This document shows, piece by piece, positions 1-16,188 of a stretch of 64,000 nucleotides of DNA. The notes under the pieces were generated by a model, which made no database searches, was not told the DNA's origin, and saw only the letters and a list, made by a program, of their open reading frames with translations. The position numbers and the translations under genes are program-made. Every line of letters begins with the position of its first letter. Position 1 is the first letter of the stretch. The DNA is from Mesostigma viride (Eukaryota; Streptophyta; Mesostigmatophyceae; Mesostigmatales; Mesostigmataceae), in contig RPFO01000050.1 of the NCBI GenBank assembly GCA_009746045.1, positions 1,175,381 through 1,239,380 of the forward strand. The letters are read 5' to 3'.

Positions 1-226
1 GCCCTTGCTTGCCCTTGCTTGCCCTTGCTTGGCCTTGCTTGCCCTTGCTTGCCCTTGCTTGCCCTTGCTTGCCCTTGCTTGCCCTTGCTTGCCCTTGCTT
101 GCCCTTGCTTGCCCTTGCTTGCGCTTGGTTGCCCTTGCTTGCCCTTGCTTGCCCTTGCTTGCGCTTGGTTGCCCTTGGTTGCCCTTGCTTGCCCTTGCTT
201 GCCCTTGCTTGCCTTTCCTTGCCCTC
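1..226. repeat. 10-bp minisatellite in BBS1 intron
   Basis: About 22 tandem copies of GCCCTTGCTT, a few with one substitution (GCGCTTGGTT), run from the window edge to just before the 3' splice site at 241-242. The pyrimidine-rich strand lies on the sense side, so the array also serves as a long polypyrimidine tract for the next exon. It is open in several frames but codes only for a Leu/Ala/Cys repeat, which I do not take as protein. Confidence 0.95.
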
Positions 227-242
227 CCTCCTTCATCCACAG

Positions 243-6100
<5,858 letters not shown>

Positions 6101-6660
6101 AATGACCACAAACGCTCAACTATGGAGCTGCCCCTGAGCAGAACTACAAGTGGAACTCAGAAGTCAAGCAAACACAGACTGATATAGCTAACCCCTGAGC
6201 ATAAGTAGAATAGAACATAAACCTATTTAGAATGAGAGCGCAGACCGAAGGCTGGCCATGCACTCTCGAGCAAGATTGAGATGCAGTTGTTGCAGATACG
6301 AAAAGCATGGAATCTGCCACTGGACAGCCCAACGGGCTCAGGATGTGTGTTTTCTCATTTTCAGGTTTTCCTCAGAATTGAGTAGTCTTATGTGCCGGAC
6401 AGAGCCGGCTGCTTTGATCTCTGATGTCATGGGTGCGACCCGTGCACCGTTGAAGACATGATGTCCACTATGGTTGCCTCGCAGCCAGTCAATAAGCAGA
6501 AAACAGGTTCGTTAGGTTATAGTCACCAGGGTTCTCATGATGTTGAGCCTAGCTGTGCTAGTCGTGTAAGTGCAAGGCTTCGGCTGTCCTTCGTTCATGT
6601 GGCTGGGCGTCTGTTTGCAACAGTAGTTGCACTAGATCGTAGATTTATTAAAAAGAAAAA
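6101..6660 (+). other. BBS1 3' flank / probable 3'UTR
   Basis: The sequence after the stop contains a decayed copy of the coding end at about 6124 (GAGCTGCCCCTGAGCAGAAC) and a second trace at 6192 (CCCCTGAGCATAAG). No other gene is recognisable. The end of the transcript cannot be placed. Confidence 0.5.
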
Positions 6661-6700
6661 GATAACTCGTGCTCCCGTTGGGGAGTCACGGAGCATTAAC
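6661..6700 (-). mobile_element. Short 3'-end fragment of half-LINE subfamily A
   Basis: The stretch CTCGTGCTCCCGTTGGGGAG, then TCACGGAGC, equals the 3' end of the subfamily A elements at 8389 and 34523, including the terminal hairpin CTCCC-GTTG-GGGAG (6672-6685). A GATG tetranucleotide run follows at 6707-6727. Confidence 0.7.
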
Positions 6701-6783
6701 CCCGCTTGATGGATGGATGGATGGATGGGAACATGCAATCCTACCCGTCTATTCTATCTATAGTTACAAACAATCCTACTGGT

Positions 6784-7102
6784 GGACTTTTCGTGATAGA
6801 CTCGGCGTGGACATGTGCTACACTAGACGTGACGGGCTCACCCCCGGGCAGCCTCCTGGTTTGTCTGTAATATGGAGGCAGATGGTGCGCAAGGATAGAT
6901 GGCAAGTAGTGATGAAGGAGACCACCCCCAAGCCTGTGGGGGCTCCGCGTGTGACCAAGTATGGCATTCATAGCGATTCGGGCCGCGGTGCCCACACCCC
7001 TGTAACTAGGACCTATAGATAGCTTATACCATCCATTCCATCCCATGTTCCCCTCCCACTGAGGACTTATGCTCACGTGACGCAGTCACGTGTCTATTAA
7101 TT
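6784..7102 (+). mobile_element. 5'-truncated LINE copy, ORF2 C-terminus plus 3' end
   Basis: The insertion is flanked by a perfect 12-bp duplication AATCCTACTGGT (6772-6783 and 7103-7114). It holds the end of the LINE polyprotein (TFRDRLGVDMCYTRRDG ... VRKDRWQV), a 3'UTR, the palindrome CACGTGACGCAGTCACGTG (7074-7092) and a TTAATTAA-type tail. It is about 95% like the copy ending at 9483. The orientation is fixed by the tail. Confidence 0.88.
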
Positions 7103-7240
7103 AATCCTACTGGTCTTTATCTAGTGTGTGCCAGATCCTAGGGGTCCTGCCTAGCATACTTCCCGCGCTTGCAAACATGGGGCTTTCCCACTGTGGCCGG
7201 GGGTGTGATTGTCCTCTATAACCTGAGCCCATGCAGTTGG

Positions 7241-7671
7241 TAATGGGACCCCCATGGATGTTGCATTAAGAATTTAGCTATGCTATGCCTATGCAGAGAG
7301 ATGCTCTCTGTCGAGAAGCCATGCCCGGCCTAGCCCTTGTATAGCCATGATGATCTTCCCCCCCATGGCATGCTCCGGCCCCCTTAGCTGGGCATATAGC
7401 GTGATAGACCATGAGGGTGCGGGTGCCCTGGTGCGCCTAGAGCAAGTGTTGCTTACATTCCACTCTTGCAGGAAGTAGCCTAGAATGTATTAAAAGCCAT
7501 ATCAAAGAGACAACCAGCGCAGGCCAGAAATCGGGAGAATCCGGACCATGGTAGCTCGAGCCTGCCGTTATCTTTTCCGCGTTTTCGAGTCGTTCCCGAA
7601 AAGCCATATGCCCCTTCTCAGGGATATGTGCTACATATTCTCCCAACGGAGTTATGTTACAATTCAATTCA
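7241..7671 (+). mobile_element. 5'-truncated half-LINE subfamily B, 3'UTR only
   Basis: A perfect 10-bp duplication ATGCAGTTGG (7231-7240 and 7672-7681) flanks a segment equal to the 3'UTR of subfamily B. It contains an internal hairpin (CAGAGAGATGCTCTCTG), the terminal hairpin CTCC-CAAC-GGAG (7640-7651) and an (AATTC)n tail. A SINE-like repeat is nested inside it. Confidence 0.88.
7503..7598 (-). mobile_element. Truncated SINE-like repeat with TSD
   Basis: A 96-bp insert starts CAAAGAGACAACCAGCGCAG and is flanked by the perfect 11-bp duplication AAAAGCCATAT (7492-7502 and 7599-7609). It lacks the half found at the other end of the 172-bp copies. Because target-primed retroposition truncates 5' ends, the retained GAGACAACC end is inferred to be the 3' end, so the sense strand is minus. 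Confidence 0.88.
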
Positions 7672-7889
7672 ATGCAGTTGGCCTTTTCCATAATCTTTTT
7701 CCAAATCACGGAGAGGCCTAGGCCCGATCTACGAGCTGCGATCCTTGAAAGTGCGGGCCTTGCATGCGGCATCTAGCATTGCTGGGCCCGTCCCACGTGA
7801 GGAGGTGCCTGCCAGGCTAGCTGAGCAGGTCGCAGCCCTGCGGAGCTGGGCCACGAGACCTCTGTCTACCTGCATGGTTGGTGCGAGCT

Positions 7890-8376
7890 AATTAAGTGCC
7901 CTACGTACTATAGTTGCAGGCGACGCTGCTTGATGGTGCTGGTGCAGATACGTGGCATGCCTAGGTACAAGCCCTAGCTTCTTGCGGCCGTGTGCGGCAT
8001 AGCCCACATGGAAAATTGACCGCAGCATGTTGGTGACCGCGCGCCGTCCAGCTTTCTGGCAAGGTCGGCTGTGAGGGTCCACTTCTCGGCCCCATAGGTA
8101 AGAACAGGAAGGACCAGGACCTCAAACAGGTCCTGTTTCTCTAGCTTGCCCAAGGGCTTTGCGCCGGACCCTGTCTTGGCGTAAAGCGTGCCAGGTGAGG
8201 GAGATACGGTGGTCCACGTCGGCCTCGCGCACCTGGTACTAAGCTACCCAGCAGCTTGACGCGGTCCCCACGATACTGGACACGAGAGCTGGCCATCAAG
8301 AAGGAAGAGGTCGGGCGGTGGCTGAATGAGCCCGACCGCCAGAGCCTCTTTATTCTTGCTGACCTCGATCGTTGAT
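7890..8376 (-). pseudogene. LINE reverse transcriptase fragment, broken
   Basis: The minus strand, in pieces of different frames, reads EVSKNKEALAVG, then LEKQDLFEVLVLPVLTYGAE and KWTLTADLARKLDGA. This is the thumb/post-palm part of a LINE RT (the YGAE-WTLT motif is typical). It resembles the + strand fragment at 8797. Frameshifts and stops break it. A half-LINE (8377-10111) has inserted into it, and a little more of it (GDTSTIEV) seems to continue at 10123. Confidence 0.7.
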
Positions 8377-8785
8377 TAATTAATTAATCGTGCTCCCGTT
8401 GGGGAGTCACGGAGCACCGAAGTGCTTTTACTCCCTGTGTGTGCACAACAGGAGAAAGGGCAGAGACCCCCATTCTCCTTCATGCCACAGCTGCAATCGG
8501 ACACGCTAAACAATCGATCCGGCAGGATCTGCGGGTGCAATATGACCCATGTGAGCATGGCATAACAAGGAGCGTGGGCAAGTAATCTGAGCATAGTCAG
8601 GACGTAGCATGGCTGTACAAGGACTAAGCTAAGGCTATGGCTGGTTGTGTACCGTGCGTTAGCGGTGCACGTGACTTCGTATGTAATTGGCACAGCTAGG
8701 CAAACATTCTAAGCATGGCTGCCGTAGCGGCAGTGACTACCAATGGATACAAGCTAGGGCTATGATGCAAGCTATTCTAGCCCGC

Positions 8786-9483
8786 CCTACCCCGGATCGT
8801 CAAGCGTGACCTCTTCAAGGTCGTCATTCTGACGATCCTGACCTACGGCGCCGAGACGTGGACACTGACGCAGGAGCTGGAGCAACGACTCGACGGCGCC
8901 GTCACCAAGATGCTGCGCAAGGCCCTTAACATCCCCTTTGGTTTGCACATTAGTAATGAGGATTTGTACGCTGATTTGCCCTATGTTTCCCACATTATTA
9001 GGCACAGGCGCCTGGGCCTATAGCCGGGCACCTGGCCCGCACAGATCAGGTAGATACATCAGATAGACTAGCTGGCACCAAGCCCGCGGGCAGCCTGGGC
9101 GAAATGTGCTCACCTGGCGTGCCCCCGGCCGCGCGCGGCAGGGCCGCCACCCGTGGACTTTTCGTGATAGACTCGGCATGGACATGTGCTACACTAGACG
9201 TGACGGGCTCACACCCGGGCAGCCTCCTGGTTTGTCTGTAATATGGAGGCAGATGGTACGCAAGGATAGATGGCAAGTAGCGATATGAAGGAGACCACCC
9301 CCAAGTCTGTGGGGGCTCCGCGTGTGACTGCGCATGACATTCATAGCAATGCGGGCCGCGATGCCCACACCCCTGTATCTAGGACCTATAGATACTTACA
9401 CCATCCATTCCATCCCATGTTCCCCTCCCACTGAGGACTTATGCTCACGTGACGCAGTCACGTGTCTATTAATTAATCAATTA
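8786..9483 (+). mobile_element. 5'-truncated LINE copy with RT C-terminus
   Basis: A perfect 12-bp duplication ATTCTAGCCCGC (8774-8785 and 9484-9495) bounds the copy. It encodes TILTYGAETWTLTQELEQRL, then DLYADLPYVSHIIRHRRLG, and after a frameshift near 9020 AGHLARTDQ and TFRDRLGMDMCYTRRDG to a stop at 9288. This is the RT C-terminus of a LINE with the usual arginine-rich end. The 3'UTR carries the palindrome CACGTGACGCAGTCACGTG (9446-9464) and a TTAATTAA tail. The clade (RTE-like or other) is not settled. Confidence 0.88.
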
Positions 9484-9495
9484 ATTCTAGCCCGC

Positions 9496-10111
9496 AGGGG
9501 GCGTCCACATCTAGATCTTGTGGTTGATCATCGAAGGTCCCCGCCCCTCCAGTACACCTTGGGCTGCTGGGGGTCCTGCTTGTGGCGGAGGTATTCCGGC
9601 CACAGGTCGCGTCGCTGCTGCTGCTGAGCGGGGGTCAGGTCGTCGTCCAGCGTCCAGGTGAGGTCGTGCAACCGCTTGCGACGAGAGAGGAACCGCTGCT
9701 TGTCCTCACGGGAGGGGAAGGTGAGAAGGACTGGTGGGGGAGCCGCCTTGTCCCGTGAGTGGGAAAGGCGGTGGCACCCACGCAGTTCTTCCTCACCTAA
9801 CAGGCCCATGAGGGTAAGGAGCTGGTCCTTGAGCTCGTCGGCAAGGGAGGTTGACGTCTCACCTGGCTTCTGGGGGAAACGACGCAGCATCACTCGGCAC
9901 TCACGGCGAGCGCGGTCTGTGGCCTCCCGTTGGTTGGCCTGGCGGTGGTCCTCCGGCCAGCTCCTGGAGCTTCGTGGCGATGGCGTCGGTGGTTGAGGCG
10001 GTCGCTGACCGCAGCAGGTCCGCATAGGAGAGCGGCGGGAGGTCGCCAGCATCCTGCCGGGGTGGCTGGGATGCGATGGTGGCCTGCTCCTCTATCTTTG
10101 GGACCTGTGTA
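9496..10111 (-). pseudogene. L1-ORF1p-like protein, subfamily A, N-terminally truncated
   Basis: The frame is open from about 10111 to the codons near 9530, where homologous copies continue to a WRGGDL end. Readable motifs are RRECRVMLRRFPQKPGE (RRM-like start), CHRLSHSRDKAAPPPVLLTF, and TWTLDDDLTPAQQQQRRDLW followed by PEYLRHK. The last matches the basic C-terminal domain of L1 ORF1p, where DDL/S then a basic R-rich helix recur. It lacks the coiled coil and N-terminus because of 5' truncation. Family assignment is by pattern only. Confidence 0.7.
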
Positions 10112-10122
10112 CGATCGTTGAT

Positions 10123-12614
10123 GTATCCCCCATTGTCATTAATATATATTGAATTTGTGAGGGCTGGTTAAGAAATACGGTCACGTGAGATCCTCTGTGA
10201 AACGGGAGTGGAATGGGATCGACGGGTGTCTTTCTTACCTCTAGTTGCAGGTTTGCGGACACGACGGCCTGTGCGTGAATATCGGATGTTTTCCGTATTT
10301 GGCCGGTCACACGCGTCACCCCCCACCTGACACGTACCTCTAGGTTTGGTATACATGTAGTGAGACAACTATGATTAACGTCCTGTTATTTCTATAAGAT
10401 TTGCATGCGCATGCGAGTGCGTCAGATCGATCAACCCCATATCATCTAGATTGCAGCTGAAGCCAGCTAGCTAGGCTGCCTGCGGTTCTTCCTTGGACAG
10501 CACATGTCTGGTGCAGCTGCCTAGCCTATCATGGATCGATCGAAAGTCCGCCATGGGGGCGCATGGTACTTAGCTAGCAGACACACACGGTACGCAGGGG
10601 CCCGCCATGTGAGTACTCAAGTTGAGCGCCCTGGTTGGTACCTGGGATCGCTACAATAAACCATTTTCCATTAGAGATCTATGCTCCATAACTGTGAAAT
10701 GTGATTTCCAACTACTCAGTTTAGTCCATCGCGCTGGATCCACCCTGACATTGCCCTACTGGCTGGTTTAGGTAGATTACTGTTTCTTCTCCTAAGTGCT
10801 AGCTAGCTCGCTACACAGCTACTTACTGCCATTTTCTTGTGCTTACTAGAAAACTACCAACCACATGGTGGATTCCCCGAGAACCTGGCAGTACCATTAT
10901 AGGGTTTGCACGCCTGATGTCCAAGCCATGCACCGGGCCCCCAAATGGGCCTGCAACCCACCACGGGTTGTCAGCTCCAACAGCTCCTCAACTGCTCGCC
11001 AACTGCCCTGATTGCTGTTCTACATGCTGCACTGCTTGTCTACCGTGGGCCAGCATCCTGGCAGCCCGCTTTGCCCCCCCGCTCCACACCACTTCCCGTA
11101 GCAGCACCAGGAAAATACCGACGTGCCTGCCAGGCTATGGCATGCGCTTCTCATTTGACTGTGCCCCCGTGACAACCGCATTAACTTCCACGCGGCAGTG
11201 GTCAATTCTACCAAGTGGGGCAACCAGTACTGGATCCTAAGTTTCCCAGGACATTGGTTTTCTTCACTTCCACGCGCTATGCACTCGTGCGTCCGGGACC
11301 TTGCCATGCGACCGTGCAGCCCCATCCCTCGTAGTAGTATGAGGCCCAAGCTGGATGGATACTGGCATTGTCACATTGTCAGTCACAGCATCATTGTTAC
11401 TGCGCAACTGGTATTGTTATCGTGCCACCGACGTACGGTGCAACCGGCGCCGTTGGCGCACAACGACCAGCACAGGTGCTTCAAGGCCAGGCCAGCGATG
11501 CCTCCAAAACATTTTGTTTTCTGTCTCTTCCTCCTCCCTCCCCCGGAAACCTTGGTGTGCGGTCATCTTCTCGCCCGGACACCCATGCATGCCACCACGT
11601 GCCTGGTCGCCCCGCCAGCTCGCGAGACTGCGGTTGCAAGGAGAACAACCCTCCAACATTTTCACAATGGTACAGTCTTTGCGAACCAATCCAGGGTGGT
11701 TGGATTCCAATACTCTCGACCCAGGCAGGTCATCGACACGTAACTTGCCGATGGCACGTGCCGAGGGCTGATGCCCCCTGGCTACATGAACGGGCAGCAG
11801 GAGGTGGCTGGCCGGGGTGTGACAGGGACCAAGCCATTGGCTTTGGAGGCAAAAAAGAGAAAGGTGGGGAATCTGCCCTTCCTGTTATTGGAATGTTCTG
11901 CCTTTGGTCCGCAGATGCGCATGAAGGCCCAAAAGGCGCTTATTGCCCCAAACACACCTATCACTAGCTCGACCACCCCGACCGAAAACACCAGAGAAAA
12001 GTGCCACCTCCCTTCCTTGCACAGAAAAGCGGTGAAAGGGGGCGGGAGTCGGTGAGAAATACATCCCCTCCCTCTTCCTTTCGAGAAAAGGGACGGTACA
12101 AACCGGCGCAAAGGGCCGCGCTTACGATTTGTGACGTCACAGGCACAAGGGACCCCCAGGGATGGCCGGACCTGCTCCCGTTGTAAGAATAAAAGGACTG
12201 GCCCCAGGCCCCAGGCACAGGGCGCAGGGCACAGGGGCAAGAAGGAGAACAACAAGGAATGCTAGACCCACACAGTGGCGCAGGCCTCCACCGTCGCCGC
12301 GCTCTTCTCCCGGAACAACTGCGCGCCTCTCGACCGCGCGCTGAAACAAAGGGCCACTGTCTAGCGCTCCGATCAAGTCCAGGGCCGCCGCGCTCCACCC
12401 TCGGTGCTCGTGACGAACGAGAGCAACGGCGTTGCCTTGCGAAGCCATCGCCTCATGACCATGATGAAGCAACCATGATGTAGGGACCGTACTCCCATGA
12501 GCGACGAGATCGCCGCACCCCTCCCTCAAGAGCAAACAGGAGCCCCTCCCTCAAAGCTAAACAAGGGCAATGACAAGGGCAAGCTCCTCGAAATGGAGAA
12601 CAAGAGGCGAGCTC
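10123..12614. other. Intergenic, no gene recognised
   Basis: This is the convergent space between the LINE cluster and the hexosaminidase stop. ORFs of 100-200 codons occur (for example + 11368-11967 and - 12137-12535), but none has a recognisable domain and they overlap in many frames in GC-rich sequence. The part next to 12615 is probably the hexosaminidase 3'UTR. I see nothing else that I can support. Confidence 0.5.
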
Positions 12615-15600
12615 TCACGTCCGCGCACGCCGCCGCTGGTCAAAGCAGCTCCCCGGGCCGTCGGGCGCCGTCCTACCGAGCGGGGAGTTGAGCGGCGCGG
12701 CAGGGATGTCCCTCGCCTGCAGCGTGCACCGGAAGTCCTCCAGCCGCGAATGCGCCGACCGCAAGTTGTGCAGCTGGTCCGGGTCCGACCAGAGCCTCTC
12801 GGCGGCCGCCGCAGCGCGTGGCCAGATGGTGTTGAACAGGACCGAGGGGTCGGCAGTCTCCGACCACATGCAGACCTCCCCCCCGAGGACCAACGGGGCA
12901 AGCTGGGGCAGCGCCTCGGGCGCGATCCCTGCCAGGGGCTCGTTCAGGTAGAACTTCTCCCAGTGCACGTTGAGCCAGTCGAGGTACCACATGTCGCTGT
13001 TGGAGACGATAACGCGGTACCCGTTGGCGATCACGTTCAGGGGGGACGCGTTGGGCAGCCAAATCTGGACGATCGTGTTCTTGTCGAGCGACGTGCCGAA
13101 GGTGTCGAAGACCTCCTGCCAGTGGATAGGCGTCTGGCCCTCGTGGCGCACGGCCGCGCCCGCCTGGGACACGAACCCCTTGTAGATGTCGTGGGCGTTC
13201 AGCGGGGGCTCGTGCTTGGCCATCCAGTCGGTGATGGAGGGTGTCGACTGCCAGCAGTCCATGTTGACCTCGTCCCCGCCCAGGTGGAAGAAGCCGTCCT
13301 TGAACACACTCGCGGCGTCGGAGATGATCCCCCGGATGACCTGGCTGGCGAGTCCCCCGACCGGGTTGAGTGGCTCCTTGCAGTCGGCACGCGGCCAGAG
13401 CTCAGGGTAGCTGCTCGCGCACGCAACAAACGTCCACCAAGGGGAAAAAAACAAGGAAAGGGAAACAACGACCGGAATAACACAGCAGGACTGTTTTCAA
13501 TAGAGAGACGGGTATGCTTTGGGAGTGAATGGGGCAACGGGTGTAAAGACCATTAGGTTCGAGATGTATATACACACATGTACATGTCTACATGTTCGTG
13601 GTATAACAAAGGGGGGCCGGTCACAAAAGGTACGAGAGCAGGAGGCCAAGTAAGCCACACCAAAACAAGATATGTCACATCACAACATGATACGTCCCAA
13701 GAAATGTAACACCAAGATAGTAGTATGTCACACCAAAACATGTCGCGTGAGTTGGGATGAGAGGCATTTCGGGACCACAAGGGCGAGGAATGGCTACAGC
13801 AGGCAGCGACACATGTCCCAGGTGCAATGGGAGAGACATCGCGGCCGCGGGGGCATCGACTCACCCTCCATTCCCTCGAGGGTGAGAAAGGAGCGAGGGA
13901 CAGGAGCGAGGGACTATGGGGGCGTAGAGGGACAGGTTACCGCAACCCCCGATGATCAAACGAGGGATCCTGTGGACATCAATCCCATCACAGATAAGAA
14001 GCATGGCTGGAGGAACCATGTGGACATCAATCCCATCATAGATAAAAGCATGGCTGGAGGAACCATGAGGCCATCAATCCCATCACAGATAAGAAGCATG
14101 GCTGGAGGAACCATGTGGACATCAATCCCATCACAGATAAGAAGCATGGCTGGAGGAACCATGTGGACATCAATCCCATCACAGATAAGAAGCATGGCTG
14201 GAGGAACCATGAGGCCATCAATCCCATCATAGATAAGAAGCATGGCTGGAGGAACCATGAGGCCATCAATCCCATCATAGATAAGAAGCATGGCTGGAGG
14301 AACCATGTGGCCATCAATCCCATCATAGATAAAAGCATGGCTGGAGGAACCATGAGGCCATCAATCCCATCACAGATAAGAAGCATGGCTGGAGGAACCA
14401 TGTGGACATCAATCCCATCACAGATAAGAAGCATGGCTGGAGGAACCATGTGGACATCAATCCCATCACAGATAAGAAGCATGGCTGGAGGAACCATGTG
14501 GACATCAATCCCATCACAGATAAGAAGCATGGCTGGAGGAACCATGAGGCCATCAATCCCATCATAGATAAGAAGCATGGCTGGAGGAACCATGTGGACA
14601 TCAATCCCATCATAGATAAGAAGCATGGCTGGAGGAACCATGTGGCCATCAATCCCATCATAGATAAGAAGCATGGCTGGAGGAACCATGTGGCCATCAA
14701 TCCCATCATAGATAAGAAGCATGGCTGGAGGAACCATGAGGCCATCAATCCCATCATAGATAAGAAGCATGGCTGGAGGAACCATGTGGCCATCAATCCC
14801 ATCACAGATAAGAAGCATGGCTGGAGGAACCATGTGGCCATCAATCCCATCATAGATAAGAAGCATGGCTGGAGGAACCATGTGGCCATCAATCCCATCA
14901 CAGATAAGAAGCATGGCTGGAGGAACCATGAGGCCATCAATCCCATCATAGATAAGAAGCATGGCTGGAGGAACCATGTGGACATCAATCCCATCACAGA
15001 TAAGAAGCATGGCTGGAGGAACCATGTGGCCATCAATCCCATCACAGATAAGAAGCATGGCTGGAGGAACCATGTGGCCATCAATCCCATCACAGATAAG
15101 AAGCATGGCTGGAGGAACCATGTGGACATCAATCCCATCATAGATAAGAAGCATGGCTAGAGGAACCATGTGGACATCAATCCCATCCTGGAGAGGGCAT
15201 GGCTGGAGGAACCATGTGGACATCAATCCCATCATAGACAAAAGCATGGCTGGAGGAACCATGTGGCCATCAATCCCATCATAGATAAGAAGCATGGCTG
15301 GAGGAACCATGAGGCCATCAATCCCATCATAGATAAGAAGCATGGCTGGAGGAACCATGAGGCCATCAATCCCATCATAGATAAGAAGCATGGCTAGAGG
15401 AACCATGTGGCCATCAATCCCATCATAGATAAGAAGCATGGCTAGAGGAACCATGTGGACATCAATCCCATCCTGGAGAGGGCATCACACAGCAGACAAG
15501 TGCAGGTGATGCGAGAGACGAGCGATTCGCGAGGCCAGCGCGCCAAGGACCATGTCAGCTGCCGGGCTTTGCGAGAGTCCCGTGTCCCACCTGGTGCGCA

Positions 15601-16131
15601 GGGCCATCGTGTCCATGGCACGACTGCGTGTCGATGGCGTCGTGCTGATGTAGGGATAATGACGGGTGGCAGCAAGCTCGCAAGGGGCCATGTTGGAACC
15701 ATGGCAGTGGACATGCGCATTAACGCACCCCTGACATTTCCCCCCCCCACCACCGTGAGAAGACAAAGGGGCTGATGACGGCAGAAACCACTCACCCCAC
15801 CCCCCAGGATGCCGCATGCCCCGGCACGTCGTACTCGGGCACCACGCGCACACCACGCCGCCTTGCGTACTCGACCACCTCCTCCATGTCCGCCACGCTG
15901 TAGCGCTCGTCGGGCGTGTAGCTTGCCTCCCACAGGCGGGGGAAGGAGGGTGTCTCCACAGGGAACGCCTGGGTGTCCACCATGTGCCAGTGGAGCACAT
16001 TCAGCTTGGCATAGGAGAGCGAGTCGATCTGGGGGGGGGGAGGGGAGGGCAAGTGTGCATGATTCAAACTCGCGTCAAGCTTAGCGCAAGAGAGCGAGTC
16101 AATCTGGGTCGTAGGGTCGTGGTGGTGGGGT

Positions 16132-16188
<57 letters not shown>

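Larger units (their letters stand above)
8377..10111 (-). mobile_element. Half-LINE subfamily A, 5'-truncated, interrupted by a LINE
   Basis: A perfect 11-bp duplication CGATCGTTGAT (8366-8376 and 10112-10122) bounds the element. On the minus strand it holds the C-terminal part of an L1-ORF1p-like frame, a 3'UTR of about 400 bp, the terminal hairpin CTCCC-GTTG-GGGAG (8393-8406) and an ATTA-repeat tail at 8377-8389. No RT belongs to this element. A + strand LINE copy (8786-9483) has inserted next to its stop codon and carries its own TSD. Confidence 0.88.

Noticed and set aside
7503-7598. tRNA-derived SINE (TAGCTCGAG and TTCGAGTC as A and B boxes)
   Set aside because: Truncated copies show the opposite strand is sense, and on that strand no convincing boxes appear; the RNA origin is left open.
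10839-11743. Protein-coding gene between BBS1 and the hexosaminidase
   Set aside because: Several overlapping frames of similar length, no domain, no consistent splice pattern.
12570-13556. 328-codon open frame on the plus strand
   Set aside because: It is antisense to the last hexosaminidase exon; high GC leaves the opposite strand open. The minus frame has the GH20 motifs.
14036-15454. 472-codon open frame on the minus strand
   Set aside because: It is the 48-bp minisatellite read in frame; the same array is open on the other strand too and lies between two in-phase hexosaminidase exons.
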